DNA from: Melastoma dodecandrum
Taxonomy: Eukaryota; Streptophyta; Magnoliopsida; Myrtales; Melastomataceae
Direction: 5' to 3'
NCBI GenBank assembly: GCA_029817715.1
Contig: JARUPY010000089.1
Span: 2,865,501 to 2,929,500, forward strand
Length of the DNA stretch: 64,000 nt
Positions within the stretch are counted from its first letter, which is position 1. Each line of letters opens with the position of its first letter. The translations under genes were made by a program, and so were the position numbers. Below, one piece after another: positions 37,481 through 48,810 of this stretch. Under the pieces are notes generated by a model. It was not told the origin of the DNA. It worked only from the letters and a program-made list of their open reading frames with translations, and searched no databases.

Positions 37481-37650
37481 GGCGTTGTTTGGTTTCTCGA
37501 ATCGCGACAGGCATTGGTCGGGATTCGATTTCATTCGGCTTATTTTGCCATTTCAGTCGTCGGCTTATTCGGTATCGTCGTACTTATACGGGAGCACTGG
37601 TCTCGAGCTTCATGGCTACCGCGAAATGCGGCGAACCGAACCAAAGCATA
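37481..37650. mobile_element. Possible degenerate hAT-like MITE
   Basis: The left edge reads GGCGTTGTTTGGTTTC and the right edge, on the other strand, reads GTATGCTTTGGTTCGG. They share a TTTGGTT core, typical of terminal inverted repeats of small plant DNA elements. The repeats are imperfect and no target duplication is obvious. Confidence 0.25.
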
Positions 37651-39393
37651 CAAAAGAAGTCAGCTGCGGGAAGGAGAGTTGGGATAGAACAAAGAGATGA
37701 TGAGATTGGGAGGCCCAAATGCCCATTTCATGAAGTGGGTATGTTACGGGGAAGTTGGGTTATGGGCTTTGGACAACCGCAGACATCCACGTCCATCTAA
37801 GATGAAGTGAAAGTGGGGGGGCAAAGTAAAATAAAACGGATTTTAATCAGATTTTGTAAGATGAAACTGGGTTATCCTTCATAAGTGATTATAAACTAAA
37901 AAACAACATGCGACAAAGTGGTAAAGGGTCGTTTGATTGTTTACAATTGGCGACTGCTGGATCGGACACCCACCCCCACTACCACTTCAAATACTTTTCT
38001 TACAATTGATCATTGTTTGTTGGTGGTGAGAAATAAAGTGTTTCCCAGTTTTAAAATACAAAATCTAATGCTTCACCTAATCATCACGCATCTTTAACTT
38101 TTCTGGGTCTTAATTTAATGAGACTTTAGTTAAGGTTTGATTCTGCGGATCAAGTAAGTGCCAAGGAGGACATCACAAGAGGAGTAGCCAGGGAGGGAGA
38201 GCCATGGGTGTTTCTTTGTATGGATCCATAAAACCAAACTTGTGGCACACATTGCATTAAGCAGATATAGCAATAATAAAAAAAGTAGTTTTTTTTTTTA
38301 AATCTTAGTCAGGTGGTAAGAAAGAAAGAAATGAAGGAAAAAGTTGGTCCATTCCTTTTCTTTTCTTTTTATATAAAAAAGTAATGGTTCTTCTTGCTAA
38401 CAAATCTTGTAAGTGGTTGGGACAGGACCATCACATGAAAAAGAAAGGTAAAAGAATTTTTTTTTAAAAAGAATTTTGCATAACAGTAATGGGTCTCTTT
38501 CTGTCTGTGCATTTAAGTAATCTCTAAGTCATAAAAGAAAAGGAAAGAGATGATGAAGTTGGGTCTTTTGTTGCCTTTTGTCGTGTTCAACAGTGTTGTT
38601 CAAGAACTACAGTTACCTTTGTTTTTAATCAAGCCCGTCAACAATATTGCAGTCAGTTTACTCTTAGGAACTGAGCTCCTACGAACTGCTAGTAGTACTT
38701 CCCTTCCTAATCATTTGTGCTTTCATTTTGACAGCAACCCGGATGGAAAGAGGCTCTTGCCTTTTGAAATCAACAGTTAAAGCATAGTTCCAAATGACAG
38801 GACATGTACCTAATTTTCTTTGAACTTGTCCTGAAAATGGGAAGAACAAATTAATACCCAGAAAAGGCCAAAGCATAGGACAAGGAGGGCGTGTGTATGA
38901 GCTGGCAGGGGGACCCCCCCTTCCTTCCCTTCACTGTGTTTTATTTAGTGATCATTGCTCCACTGAATAAAGCCACATGAAACTCATCCAAAATATCCAT
39001 TTGGGTTATTCTGCAATTTGCACCTTTGGGTTTTACTTTTATTTTGATTTTCTTTCAGCAATTTCCCGAGGTGGGAATTTGACATAAAGCATAAATAGAG
39101 AGAGAAGATGCCATTTCCTTCCAATGCTGGATTCTTACAAATCTCAAGTTGCCTGCACAGTGACACAACCCTTCACCTCCTCAGAATCCATGACCAAGCA
39201 AAAAAACAATTCTGCATTGTGCAGAGAATTGAGAAACAGAGTCCCCACTAGAGGGATTTGATTCAATGGCTTGGCTGAACTCTTAGACCCACATAAATAT
39301 ATTCCCCAGGGATTCGCTTCTTCAGACTTCAAGTAGGGCTAGAACAGCATCTGTCACCGTTAAAGTAGAATGGCCGGCGGCAGGGGCCGGGGT

Positions 39394-40654
39394 TCAATGG
39401 TGGTGGAGGGATTGCAGAGAGAGGATGTGACCGTACGGATCGAAGTGAGTCCCCGGAAATGACCCGGTGAAGACGTGCTGCCCTTCCAATTTAGGAACGT
39501 GACAAGAGAGCCAATCGGGGTTCGCCTTGACTGGGTTGTTTCCATTTGATCGGTCGCACGCCATCGCTACCACCAAGGGATTCCAACCCCGCAACCGATT
39601 GCCCGAACCGGGCATCTCCTCGCGCTGCTGCTCATTGGCCACGGACTGGGAGGGTAACTTGGTGAAGGTCGAAGAATTGTCCGGAGAGATCGGTCCGGCC
39701 TTCTCTGGTGAAGGAAGGTAGTCGTCCGGGATGTGAACAATCGTGATATCATGTATGCTGGATCTCCTCTTGTCCTTGCCGCCATTATGCTGCCTGAGGA
39801 AATACTTCTGAGCATGGCTGGCTACCTGAGTCGGGGTTCGGCTCGTCACAAAATGGCGAGAGATACTCCTCCAGTCGCCCTTCCCATACTTCTTCAAACC
39901 CATCAAGAAAAGCCTGTCAAAATCTTCTCAATTAGAATCCATACTACTACAACAACAACAAGCAATCACAATTTACAGGAGTATTCAGAAGTACATGATT
40001 TATTACACCACCCAAGTAGACTACAAGTCTTGAAACTCTGTCCAAAACACAGATAGATGCAGTAGTTAGTACTAATTGTCTAAACCGCCTATTAAGAGCA
40101 AAACCCCAAAAAATGGCACCGAGTTGACCATCTCTACCAATACAAACCTCAAGGCCTACAACAGAGAACATAACAACCACCCAACCATATGACCCACAAT
40201 TGAAGATCTGAAATAAGATCCAGTACCTGTGCTCGTCTTCAGTCCACGGAACGCCTTTCTTCCTTTCTTGCTCTGAGGACCTCGTCGAGATTCCTCTCTT
40301 CCCACAACCACTGAGCAGCTGCTTGAACCCGTCATACCCCCGATCGTCCTCAATCAACTCCAGAGTGAAGCAGCTACTGACATGCCTCGTGATCGGGATC
40401 AACCCTGCTTCTATATCGCTCACGTCCTCCTCCAACTCCCTGTACTGCTTAATCACGTCCCCGACCGTCTTCCCGGGGATCATCGCAGCTACCTTCAGCC
40501 ACCTGTCCGGGGTGTCCTTGTCGAACACGGCCAACGCATTCTCGAACTGCTTATTCTCTTCCGTAGTCCACTTCGTCCCCTTCGTTTCCTGAAACAACCA
40601 GCCGGAATTCTGGATGTACGAAGCGGGCGACAAAACTTCGATTCCCTGATTCAT
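39394..40654 (-). CDS. DIVARICATA-like R-R type MYB transcription factor
   Basis: Nuclear MYB-related (I-box-binding/DIVARICATA type) factor with two separated repeats. Two exons on the minus strand: 40654-40227 and 39913-39394; they join to 315 residues. The first SANT/MYB repeat (about residues 26-80) includes [38 protein letters not shown] and [17 protein letters not shown]. The second repeat (about 133-185) includes [10 protein letters not shown], the intron, then [18 protein letters not shown] and the diagnostic SHAQKYF. The start is [10 protein letters not shown], matching the family's conserved N-terminus; a longer in-frame extension has no ATG. After the repeats the sequence is Ser/Pro-rich with a C-terminal His cluster. 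The intron inside the second repeat sits at the usual family position. Confidence 0.93.
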
Positions 40655-43347
40655 TTCTCCACAGTTAATATCACCCGACTTTCTTCGCAAAATCTCGGAC
40701 GACACTGGAAGCTCAGCGGTGAATGCAGGAGGAGAGGGCACCCGGCTCCATTTGAGGAAAATGGTTCTGTGACAAAATTGAGTGGGAATCCGGGCAAGCC
40801 CGTTTCTTTACAACATGGAACAAGTCCAAGAATCCAGAAAAGGTTCGAACTTTCCAAAACCAAAGGAAGAATTCCTCCAAGAAAAAGGAAAAAGGGGGAG
40901 GATAAATGGCCCCCCACCCTTTCCGTTTTGACAATTCACACTTGCAGTACAGGAGGGAACCCAGCCCTAAACCTAAACTATCATTTTACACAGATTAACA
41001 AATAAATCCAACAGAATCAATCCAATCAAGCGCAGAAACAGAGGAATCGTCCCAAACCCAGATCAAAACCGTCGCCCCATCACCAAAGCAAAATAGAAAA
41101 AGAAGAAGAAGAAGAAGAAGAAGAAGTAGAGAAAAACCTTGAACTATCCGAAGTAAAGGTGGGTTTTGAGGGGGGAGGAAGGGGGAGAGGGAGGGGGACT
41201 TGACTTTTTTACTCCCGGTTCAAAAGCGGAGAACCAACGAGAGAATCGGTTGGAGGAGGGGATTGGGTTGGGGGTTAAATGGGTGCGCTTGCTTTTGAGA
41301 AGCTTTTGGATTCCCCCACTTGGGAGGTCGCAATAAAGCAGTGGGGAGTGGGAGGAGTGTCGGGGGAAAAGGGCATATCATCAATCACATTTTTTATTTT
41401 GTTGTAAATGGTTTTCAGGTGGGTGTGTGGAGAAGAAGAGATGGATGGATGCGCATCCATCAACACTCCCAGAGATTATTACAGCGAGTGGTGGGTGTGC
41501 GTTGGGTTCTGAGGGAGAGAGAAGGAGAGTTGAAAGGGAAAGGTCGAGGGTGTTGAGTTGTAATTGGTTGAAGGGCGGCTTTGTGGGAGGGACCACCCGT
41601 TTAATATTATTTATACAGAGATGAAGAAGTTGCAAAAAGGGAGGAGGAGGAGGAATAAGAGGAAGAACATTTTCCCCCATTCTTTTTTTTTAAATAATAA
41701 TATATGTGTTAAACTCATAATAGCTGCTAAAACCATTGTTTTCTTTATTTTTAACGGCAAAAGACTTTTGCTTTACGTTCCCCCCCTATACTTACATGTC
41801 CTTTCATAGACCTTAAAAGTTGCTTTCAATCACCCCCCATTGACCAATCAGATGCCTGGGGCTAGTCCAATGAATATGACAATAAAAACAAACACCCTTG
41901 CACTCGCAGCTTAGCCCCCCTTAAACTATTAATTATAATAACTTAATTATTATTTAGTCATTGATTCCAGTGAATCTGTGACATGGATCAACTCCCTCCC
42001 CTAATATTCACTTGGGTATATAAGCCAAGCCATTTAGATTAGGCTCATGATATGCTATTTTCATGGGATACTCCCCAATTCAATTGAGGGCTTTTCTGTC
42101 TTTCTTTCTCTCCCTCTAATGTCTTTTTTTTATAATGATTTTTAAAAAGGGAGGAGAAAAGGCCAATCAACTCCCAACAATATATGGAAAGGGACATCAA
42201 CTAGGGCAGGTCCACTTGATGGAAAAGTAAAAAAAAAAAAGAATAATAATAATAATGGATATGTTTTGTGGGGAGAATCAATTCTTTAGAGAGAAGCAAA
42301 AAATATATATGCAAAAGCTCCCTCTCTCTCTCTAATTCCAGTCATAAAAAAAAATTATAAACAGTCTTGTTTGTTGTGGAGTGGAGTTGAGGGGATGTGC
42401 TGAAGTTTAGGTACAGAGGTGCCACCAGTTCCCAAAAAAATAAAATAATATAATGTTTTGGTCCTCCGTGTCAATGTTTTGCTCTCTTTAATCTCTTCTT
42501 CAAACCCCTTCCCCTAACTAAGTTTATTATTTACTAGTTCTTGTTTTAAGTGTACTTATCATTGGGATCTAGCCATATGTTATAATGTCCGTCTGCTTTA
42601 GTGGGAAAAGATTATTTAAACCTTGAGATTCATCGGCCTCATCCTCCGACAGGAACTCATTGTTTAGTGTGATTAAATGGATGACCAGCATGACACTGAT
42701 TTACATACCCAATGTTTAATGAACCTTAATTTTACCCAAATACCCAATAGTGTGGATCTATCTACCCAAGATTGACTCCTACTAAGCAAGTTACCACCAT
42801 GCATGATGCCCTACTTGTTTTTGGGTCAAATGTAGAAGAGATTCGGACATGGGAAATTGGAACTTTTGTGTACTTGTGGGGGGGGATTGAAATTGTTGCT
42901 CGGGGAATTGTACCACTCAGGGGTCATATCCAGGGAATTCGGGTGTGGTTTTCAGTGAACCACCAATCAGTAGAGAGTTGGCACCAAGGATAGAAGAATA
43001 TCAACTACTTATTTGTCTATCCACAATTTGGTTGTAGAAGAAGCAAGGAAAACGTAAATAACCAGATTAATAAGAAAGAGGGATTGGGTTCCAATTGATT
43101 CTGAACAGCACAAGTTTGATTTTTGAAATATTTTATCCACAACGCTAAAAATCATACAAAAGAATTTTCTTTTTTTCAAGTCCAAACTCCTCGATCCCTT
43201 ATTTTGGAAATTTTATTAGGACAATGCTCGAGCGCTCTTTCTAGCTCGAGCTGCCTTTTTTTTTTTTGTTCAAACTATGTTGTAATAATCTACGCATTGT
43301 CGGTTCATCTCTCGTGATTGCCTTTCCTCGGCCGGGAGGGGGGAGGT
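40655..43347. other. Spacer between MYB and laccase genes
   Basis: Probable MYB leader/promoter on the left, including an (AAG)n run at 41098-41127 and an (AAT)n run near 42243; laccase 3' region on the right. Nothing else recognised. Confidence 0.5.
41098..41127 (+). repeat. (AAG)n microsatellite
   Basis: Nine to ten AAG units about 450 bases upstream of the MYB start. On the transcribed strand it reads as CTT repeats, common in plant leaders and core promoters. Confidence 0.9.
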
Positions 43348-45483
43348 TCAGCACTTGGGGAGATCGCTGGGAGGCGGCAGGAGTGACTGGTTCGGCCCCT
43401 TGCCGTTATCGACCAGGAATGCCATCTTGAGTCCCCAGGTCGTGTGAACTTCCAGATGACAATGCATGAACCAGACCCCTGCCATAATATTGTACACGAC
43501 AGGGAGTTTGATTAGTCGGGGTCGTTAATCCAATCTTGGTTCCGAGATCGGCGAGTTAACGTGTAGAGTTGGGATGTGATCGACTTACCGGGATTATCGG
43601 CTCTGAATCGAATGGCCACCCATCCGCCTGACGGGACTCCGATTGTGTTCCTCTCAACTGGATCAATGAGGTTGAACTTGCTTGGGTCGGTTTTGGGATT
43701 GTAGTTCCCTAGACCCTTTCCGACAGCGAAGAAGTTGAACCCGTGGAGATGGATCGGGTGGTTCTCGGGGGCAATTATCCCGGTGTCTTGTAGAACGAGT
43801 TCGACAGTTGAATTATACTTCAGCCTGTAGACCTTAGTCCCAGTATTGGTCGCCAAGTTTGATGGCCCCGGGCCGGTGTAGTTGAACGGATTCGGGGGAT
43901 TTCCGGGGAAATCGGTGGTGAAGACTCCGCTTATGTTGAAGAAATGTGCCTGTAAGAGGGCAGTCGTGGGCATGACAAAGGTCTCGTTGTTGATACTTGC
44001 CACGGCTCTGCTGCCGTTGCCCGCTTTGCAAGTCGAGCAGGGATTGATGCCCAAACCAACGGCGAAGTACAGTTTGTGGTTGATGGTAAGTGGGACGGTG
44101 GCAGGGAACTTCTTCGAGTTGAGGCTCCGGAGAGAGTTTACGAAGCTGTTGGCTACCGCAGTGGCGTTCTGGGGAGGTGGCTTGGTGAGGGTCGTGGCTA
44201 CGTTCGCCAGGGTGCCAGAGTAGTGCAACGTGGCCGTGGCCGTGAAGTTGTCGACGGCGATGGGGGAGTCCATGAAGGGCGAGGCGGCGACAAGGTACTT
44301 CCCTGATCCCTGGTCGGCTGTGACCAGAACATTGGTGGTCTGACCAGGGGCGATGAGGATGGTGTCGGTCTTGAAGGGCTTCACATAGGTGGCGTCGACC
44401 TCGACCACGGTAAGCTTGTGGCCAGCGATCTTGAAGAATAGCTCCTCATTCAGGGCTGCATTGATGACGCGGAGCATGTAGGTCTTACCGTTTTGGACCG
44501 GCAAGGTAAACCCACCTGTTATTAACCGTGAGACCGTAATATTAGACGATAATCCGATTCAACTAATGATGATCGACTAAAAAATACCTTGCGAAGGGCA
44601 ATTGGTGACAGATCCAGGGTGACCATTGATTGTGTGCGCATCCGACACATTTGGAGCCAATCCTGATTTCAGTGCTTCGTTGATGACAGCCTCTGTGTCT
44701 GATTTCCACCATTCAGCTGTCCAATGAATCCCAAAAAGCATTCGAGAAGTGAGTGCCTGGCGCAGGGATCGAGATCGAGGAGACGAGATTACCGAGTATG
44801 ACAACAACTTCCTTGTGTGGATTCGGGAATGGATACGGGACCCCCAGTTTGGGAAGGATAACGATGGCGCCATGAAGGGTTGCCCTGAGCCAGAGGATGT
44901 GCGCGTGCCATAACAGCGTGCCCCTCTGGCCAGTTATCGTGAAGTTGTAGACGAAGCTCTGTCCGGTTGGGATCGGGCATTGGGTGATGTAGGCCGGTCC
45001 ATCTGACCAACCCGTCCTAAGTTGCCTGATGCCATGCCTGTCCAAATAGTCTCACACGATGTCAGGAAGTGAATTCTAATCAGTCCATGTTCCGAGGCTG
45101 TCTTCTCACCAGTGGATGGAGACATTGTACTTCACTTTGTTAGCGACCTTGACGAGAACATTGTCGCCCTCCCTCGCGTAGAGCGTCGGGCCGGGGAACA
45201 TCCCGTTGACAGTCACGATCGGCTTGCTCGAACAAAGCCTGGTCGTGTTCTTCATCACGATCTGCAAAAAATATTCCCACAACCCAACTTCAGAGAATCA
45301 ATCACATTCCATGTCCGAATAACATCCCCACATCCTTCTTAACATAAGATCCAGAAATACCAACACTAAGGCCGCGAAGCATGCACTCACATTGAACTTA
45401 TAGTGGCGAACTCTACAATGGACGTCTGCGGGGGAAATCACGGCCAAAGCCATCAGCAACGCGATCCGAACCCAAGAAGCCAT
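43348..45483 (-). CDS. LAC: Laccase (multicopper oxidase)
   Basis: Secreted p-diphenol:oxygen oxidoreductase that oxidises monolignols in the cell wall for lignin polymerisation. Six exons on the minus strand: 45483-45391, 45261-45110, 45037-44793, 44716-44588, 44515-43589, 43478-43348; they join to 558 residues. The signal peptide is [17 protein letters not shown]. Copper-ligand motifs are all present: HWHG near residue 82, [22 protein letters not shown] and [14 protein letters not shown]. The C-terminus ends [12 protein letters not shown] as in the LAC4/10/17 group. Many N-glycosylation sequons are visible. A TATATAAG element (minus strand, + positions 45584-45591) lies about 100 bases upstream of the start. 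The exon 3/4 join encodes AEWW where most relatives have GEWW. A likely miR397 site lies in exon 5. Confidence 0.95.
44446..44466 (+). promoter_or_regulatory. Predicted miR397 target site in the laccase mRNA
   Basis: The + strand here, antisense to the laccase mRNA, matches the miR397 sequence as I remember it at 17 of 21 positions; one mismatch becomes a G:U pair. The site encodes VINAALNE, where miR397 sites lie in other plant laccases. Confidence 0.6.
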
Positions 45484-45583
45484 CCTCTCGCGGAATCTAG
45501 TAACTCCGACCAATGTACAATGTATGAGATAATTGTGGTTGGACCGTATCCTATTTTACTAAATAAGAAAATGAAACGATGAA

Positions 45584-45591
45584 CTTATATA
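45584..45591 (-). promoter_or_regulatory. Putative TATA box of the laccase gene
   Basis: TATATAAG on the minus strand, 101 bases upstream of the laccase start codon. Confidence 0.5.
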
Positions 45592-46501
45592 ACACGGGCA
45601 GAATGGGTGTAAGAGCCGATGCGAGGTCGTTGTTGCAGCGTTAGGTGACGGAAGGAGGGGTGGGGGGCGGTGAAGTCTTAGTTCCCAAGAATTCGACATG
45701 ACAATTAAGGTTTAACCACATAGAATTTTTGCCTTGATGGTCACATAAAGTCCTCTCCCTTTCAAATTTCGTGTTAAACCAATAACAGCCGAATTGGGGG
45801 TGTCTCTCAGTTGTTGTCATTGTTGTTGATGGTCGAGAGGGTTGCTTCATCATTTTCAATCCCCCCAAGTGCCACAAATGGGGTTAGGACAAACACCCCC
45901 AACCGCATTATATTGTGTCACGCATACATTGGATTTGGACTGGGGGGGAGTACAGCCAAATGGTGCGGACTTTAGGACATCTTCACCTCTCAGGCTTTGA
46001 ACCTAAGCAACTGGTCCGAATCCAGCAAACATGGGGGGAATGTGATTGAGTTAGTTTGATGGCATCGTGAAATGATGTTTTGGTTTGTTCTAGTGTCGTT
46101 GGGTTTGGGTTGGGGGAGGGAGGCAGGGGGTTTTGCTACAAAGTTAACGAAACTTTTTGTAAGGTAATGTATAAAAGTTATTTGAAAGAAATGGTTGTGT
46201 ACCAAATTGGATCAGATCAATCATTTCGGTCGGTTGGGAAATTGGACGTGACCCCATGGCTTTCTTCAAATTTGTGGGCTACATTTCTTGTAGATGTTAT
46301 GGAATTAGGACCACCAGCCGAGCCAGCCAGCCCATTGCTCCCAAATAAAAACCGCCTAGAAACTCTAAGATCTGCTAAGGTTTTTTTGCCTCTTTATGCC
46401 TAGATTAAAAGATAATTAGTAAGAGTAGAGCTCGTTATCATGTGGCCGGTGGTGGAACCGATGGACGGCTATTTTAAGACCACTTCTCCGACGCGAAACG
46501 G
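45592..46501. other. Spacer between laccase and DUF668 gene
   Basis: Laccase upstream region and the 3' side of the DUF668 gene. No gene recognised. Confidence 0.5.
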
Positions 46502-48061
46502 CTAATCCGTACGTATCCTGCACATGCGACTGAGACCGACGAGAAGCTCGACGATGGCGGTCTCCGTCTTCTCGAGGTTGGCATAATGCAATGTCTGCAC
46601 GAGCACCACCTTCCTTCCCTTCTTAACCCTGCCTCCACCTCCGTCGTTGTCAAATCCCCGTTTCTCGACGCTTCTCTCCTCCTGCCACCTGAGCGTGTCC
46701 CTCGCCACCTCTGCCAACCAACGGATGACCCCTCCTACCCCTTCCCTCCAAGCATCCACCTCATCCTCCTCCCTCCCTTTATCGCTGATGGTTGTCCTCG
46801 TTGTCCTTCGCAACCTCACGGCTACCTTCTCCCTCAACCCCTCCGGCAACAACTCGTACAGTTCTCCTCTCGCCTCCTCATCAACCCTCCCTGGTGATCT
46901 CGACGTCACGTCCAGCACCCTCTCAGCCAACATCACGATGTTCGCGTACCTCACCGCTAGTCCAGCTCCCCCGACCGTTGTCTCTGATGCCAAATTGTAA
47001 ACTGTCGGCAGGCTGCTCCTCCTCCTCCTCCTATCCCCAGAGGCAACATTCTTATTGGTCTTCAGGCATAAGGCCATGCAATTCAATCCGCCTGCATTGT
47101 TCTGATGGGTTACCGGGACAGAAGATAATTCCGGGAGGGGGAGGATGTTCTTCTGAGGATGGAAATGCAGAGGTGGCTGCTTCGGCTGCCGGTCGTATTG
47201 ACAAGAGATGCTGGAAGCAAAGGGCGAGAAGAAGGATTGGATCCGGATGTAAATATTGCAAACAATCCGGGCTGCCATTGCCGTGCACTTATCGTAGGTC
47301 ACATTCCAAAGCGATAGTTCCATGAATCGCTTGACCTGCTTCCTCTGAAAGGCAATCTTGCTCTCGAAGAGCTCAAAGTTGGTGCCTTCCATCGGATTGT
47401 TATTCCCCCCCACCAAGCTCGCCTTCTTCCAACTCTGTAGCTTCTTCTCATATACTTCCATCTCCGAGAGGGTCTCCATCGCGGCGTACAAGTTTGCAGT
47501 CATAGAGGTCAGCTTCTCAACCTTCTCCACGACCTTCTCAATCTTCCGAGTACCGAACTCCATCCGGTTGATCCCGGCATACCCTTTCTTTAGGTCAGAA
47601 AAAACGAGGTCGAATCGGGCGAGATCCATGTCCGAGCATTTCCGAGACAACCGGGATACGGACGAGGCGACATACTCAAGCTCCTCAAGGAGCTCCAACC
47701 CGGCGAGGTTAAGGAGGAAGGACTCATCTGTGGAGATAAGGCAAGCGATGCCCTGGGATCTAAGCGTCCGGGAACGAAGATCCTGGAGCTCCTCATCGGA
47801 GAGGGAACGGAACAAGGACAAGAGACGTGACAAGGTAATGGCGACCTCGAAGGCGAGGATACCGAGGGAGTTTGACTTCGACTTGGACTTGGACTTGTCA
47901 CGGCGGCGGAAGGGGTTGAAGGAAGGGGAAGGGGAGGGGGTCGTAGAGGGGGCGGTCGATTCCAGGGCGACGAAGCTGGAGAAGGGTGTCATGCTTTTTG
48001 CAACCATGGCCTTGGGAGGGTAATCGGATGGAGCGGTTTGGTATATAAGGTGGTGGTGCAT
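46502..48061 (-). CDS. DUF3475/DUF668 protein (PSI1-like), intronless
   Basis: Plant-specific protein with an N-terminal DUF3475 and a C-terminal DUF668; the PSI1 group is linked to phytosulfokine-related growth control, but this member's role is unknown. Single exon, 519 residues from the first ATG. DUF3475 spans about residues 65-125 (LGILAFEVAITLSRLLSLF, then LRSQGIACLISTDESFLL). DUF668 spans about 365-450, opening VGGAGLAVRYANIVMLAERV and including LYELLPEGLREKVAVRLR. A basic Lys/Ser stretch near residue 55 could act in localisation. The next ATG, 18 codons in (MVAKSMTPFS), may be the true start, since a TATATA-like string lies between the two. Intronless structure fits one DUF668 subgroup; PSI1 itself has many introns. 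Confidence 0.88.
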   Translation of the reverse strand: MHHHLIYQTAPSDYPPKAMVAKSMTPFSSFVALESTAPSTTPSPSPSFNPFRRRDKSKSKSKSNSLGILAFEVAITLSRLLSLFRSLSDEELQDLRSRTLRSQGIACLISTDESFLLNLAGLELLEELEYVASSVSRLSRKCSDMDLARFDLVFSDLKKGYAGINRMEFGTRKIEKVVEKVEKLTSMTANLYAAMETLSEMEVYEKKLQSWKKASLVGGNNNPMEGTNFELFESKIAFQRKQVKRFMELSLWNVTYDKCTAMAARIVCNIYIRIQSFFSPFASSISCQYDRQPKQPPLHFHPQKNILPLPELSSVPVTHQNNAGGLNCMALCLKTNKNVASGDRRRRRSSLPTVYNLASETTVGGAGLAVRYANIVMLAERVLDVTSRSPGRVDEEARGELYELLPEGLREKVAVRLRRTTRTTISDKGREEDEVDAWREGVGGVIRWLAEVARDTLRWQEERSVEKRGFDNDGGGGRVKKGRKVVLVQTLHYANLEKTETAIVELLVGLSRMCRIRTD

Positions 48062-48810
48062 GATAATATGTTTCTGTTCATAGGGTTTTTGGTTCCGACA
48101 GAAAACAGGACAACCTCGGAGAGCGTCGATCTGTTTGCTGATGCCGCTGTTCTTGTTGTTGATGGATGGAGAAGCCGGTGGGCCGAGGACCGAAACTGAA
48201 ATCTGGGGGGGGAGATGGGGGAAAAGAATTCCCTCTTGTTTTGTTATTCATTTTTAGAGGTAGGAGACACTATTTTTTGCATGAAGGATTCCCGCGTCTT
48301 GCGGGGGACTCCCACCCCAATCCATGGCCGTAGGTGGTGGGTGTTGGGTTCTTATCAAAGCTAACCGAAAGAGTCTCAACTGAAGTAACCCCGACCGCAT
48401 CACCTCAGTTGTAGGAAACCCCCAGTTGGGAACTAACTAAACTAAGACAACCCTACGTTTGACTCAATTGGGCCCATCATCTCCTCCCATGACATTCATT
48501 GTATAAATAATCAGTATTGTTATTTGTTATTATTACAGGAACTTGGGTTCGGCTTCTATTCAGGCTCAAAATACGATGAAGCCCAAATGCATCATCATCA
48601 TCATCATCAATCCCCCAACAAATTTAATATCATTGTAACATTAAAAAAAAAATGGACGTGTCTCCCCTCGTGTTCCTCTTCCTCTCTCTCTCTCTCTCTG
48701 CCTCTTCTTCTTCTTTCGGGATCATTTGTAAATGTAGTTTCTTTACATACAAAGCCCGATGTTTTTACTCTATTTTTCAGTGTAAATCGTGAGGTTGTGG
48801 TGATGAAATT
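48062..48810. other. Spacer between DUF668 and DUF604 genes
   Basis: DUF668 upstream region and DUF604 gene 3' side. Contains (CAT)n at 48589-48609 and (CT)n at 48681-48699. Confidence 0.55.

Larger units (their letters stand above)
35855..39393. other. Spacer between convergent acyltransferase and MYB genes
   Basis: Contains a 40-base tandem duplication (36741-36820), a possible degenerate MITE (37481-37650) and A/T-rich filler. No gene recognised. Confidence 0.5.

Noticed and set aside
39394..40741. Longer N-terminus for the MYB protein beginning at 40741
   Set aside because: The extension starts at GTG. The family N-terminus matches [10 protein letters not shown] at 40654.
46502..48061. 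Antisense open frames over the DUF668 gene (e.g. 47358-48023 on +)
   Set aside because: Shadow frames caused by the codon composition of the real gene, with no domain similarity.
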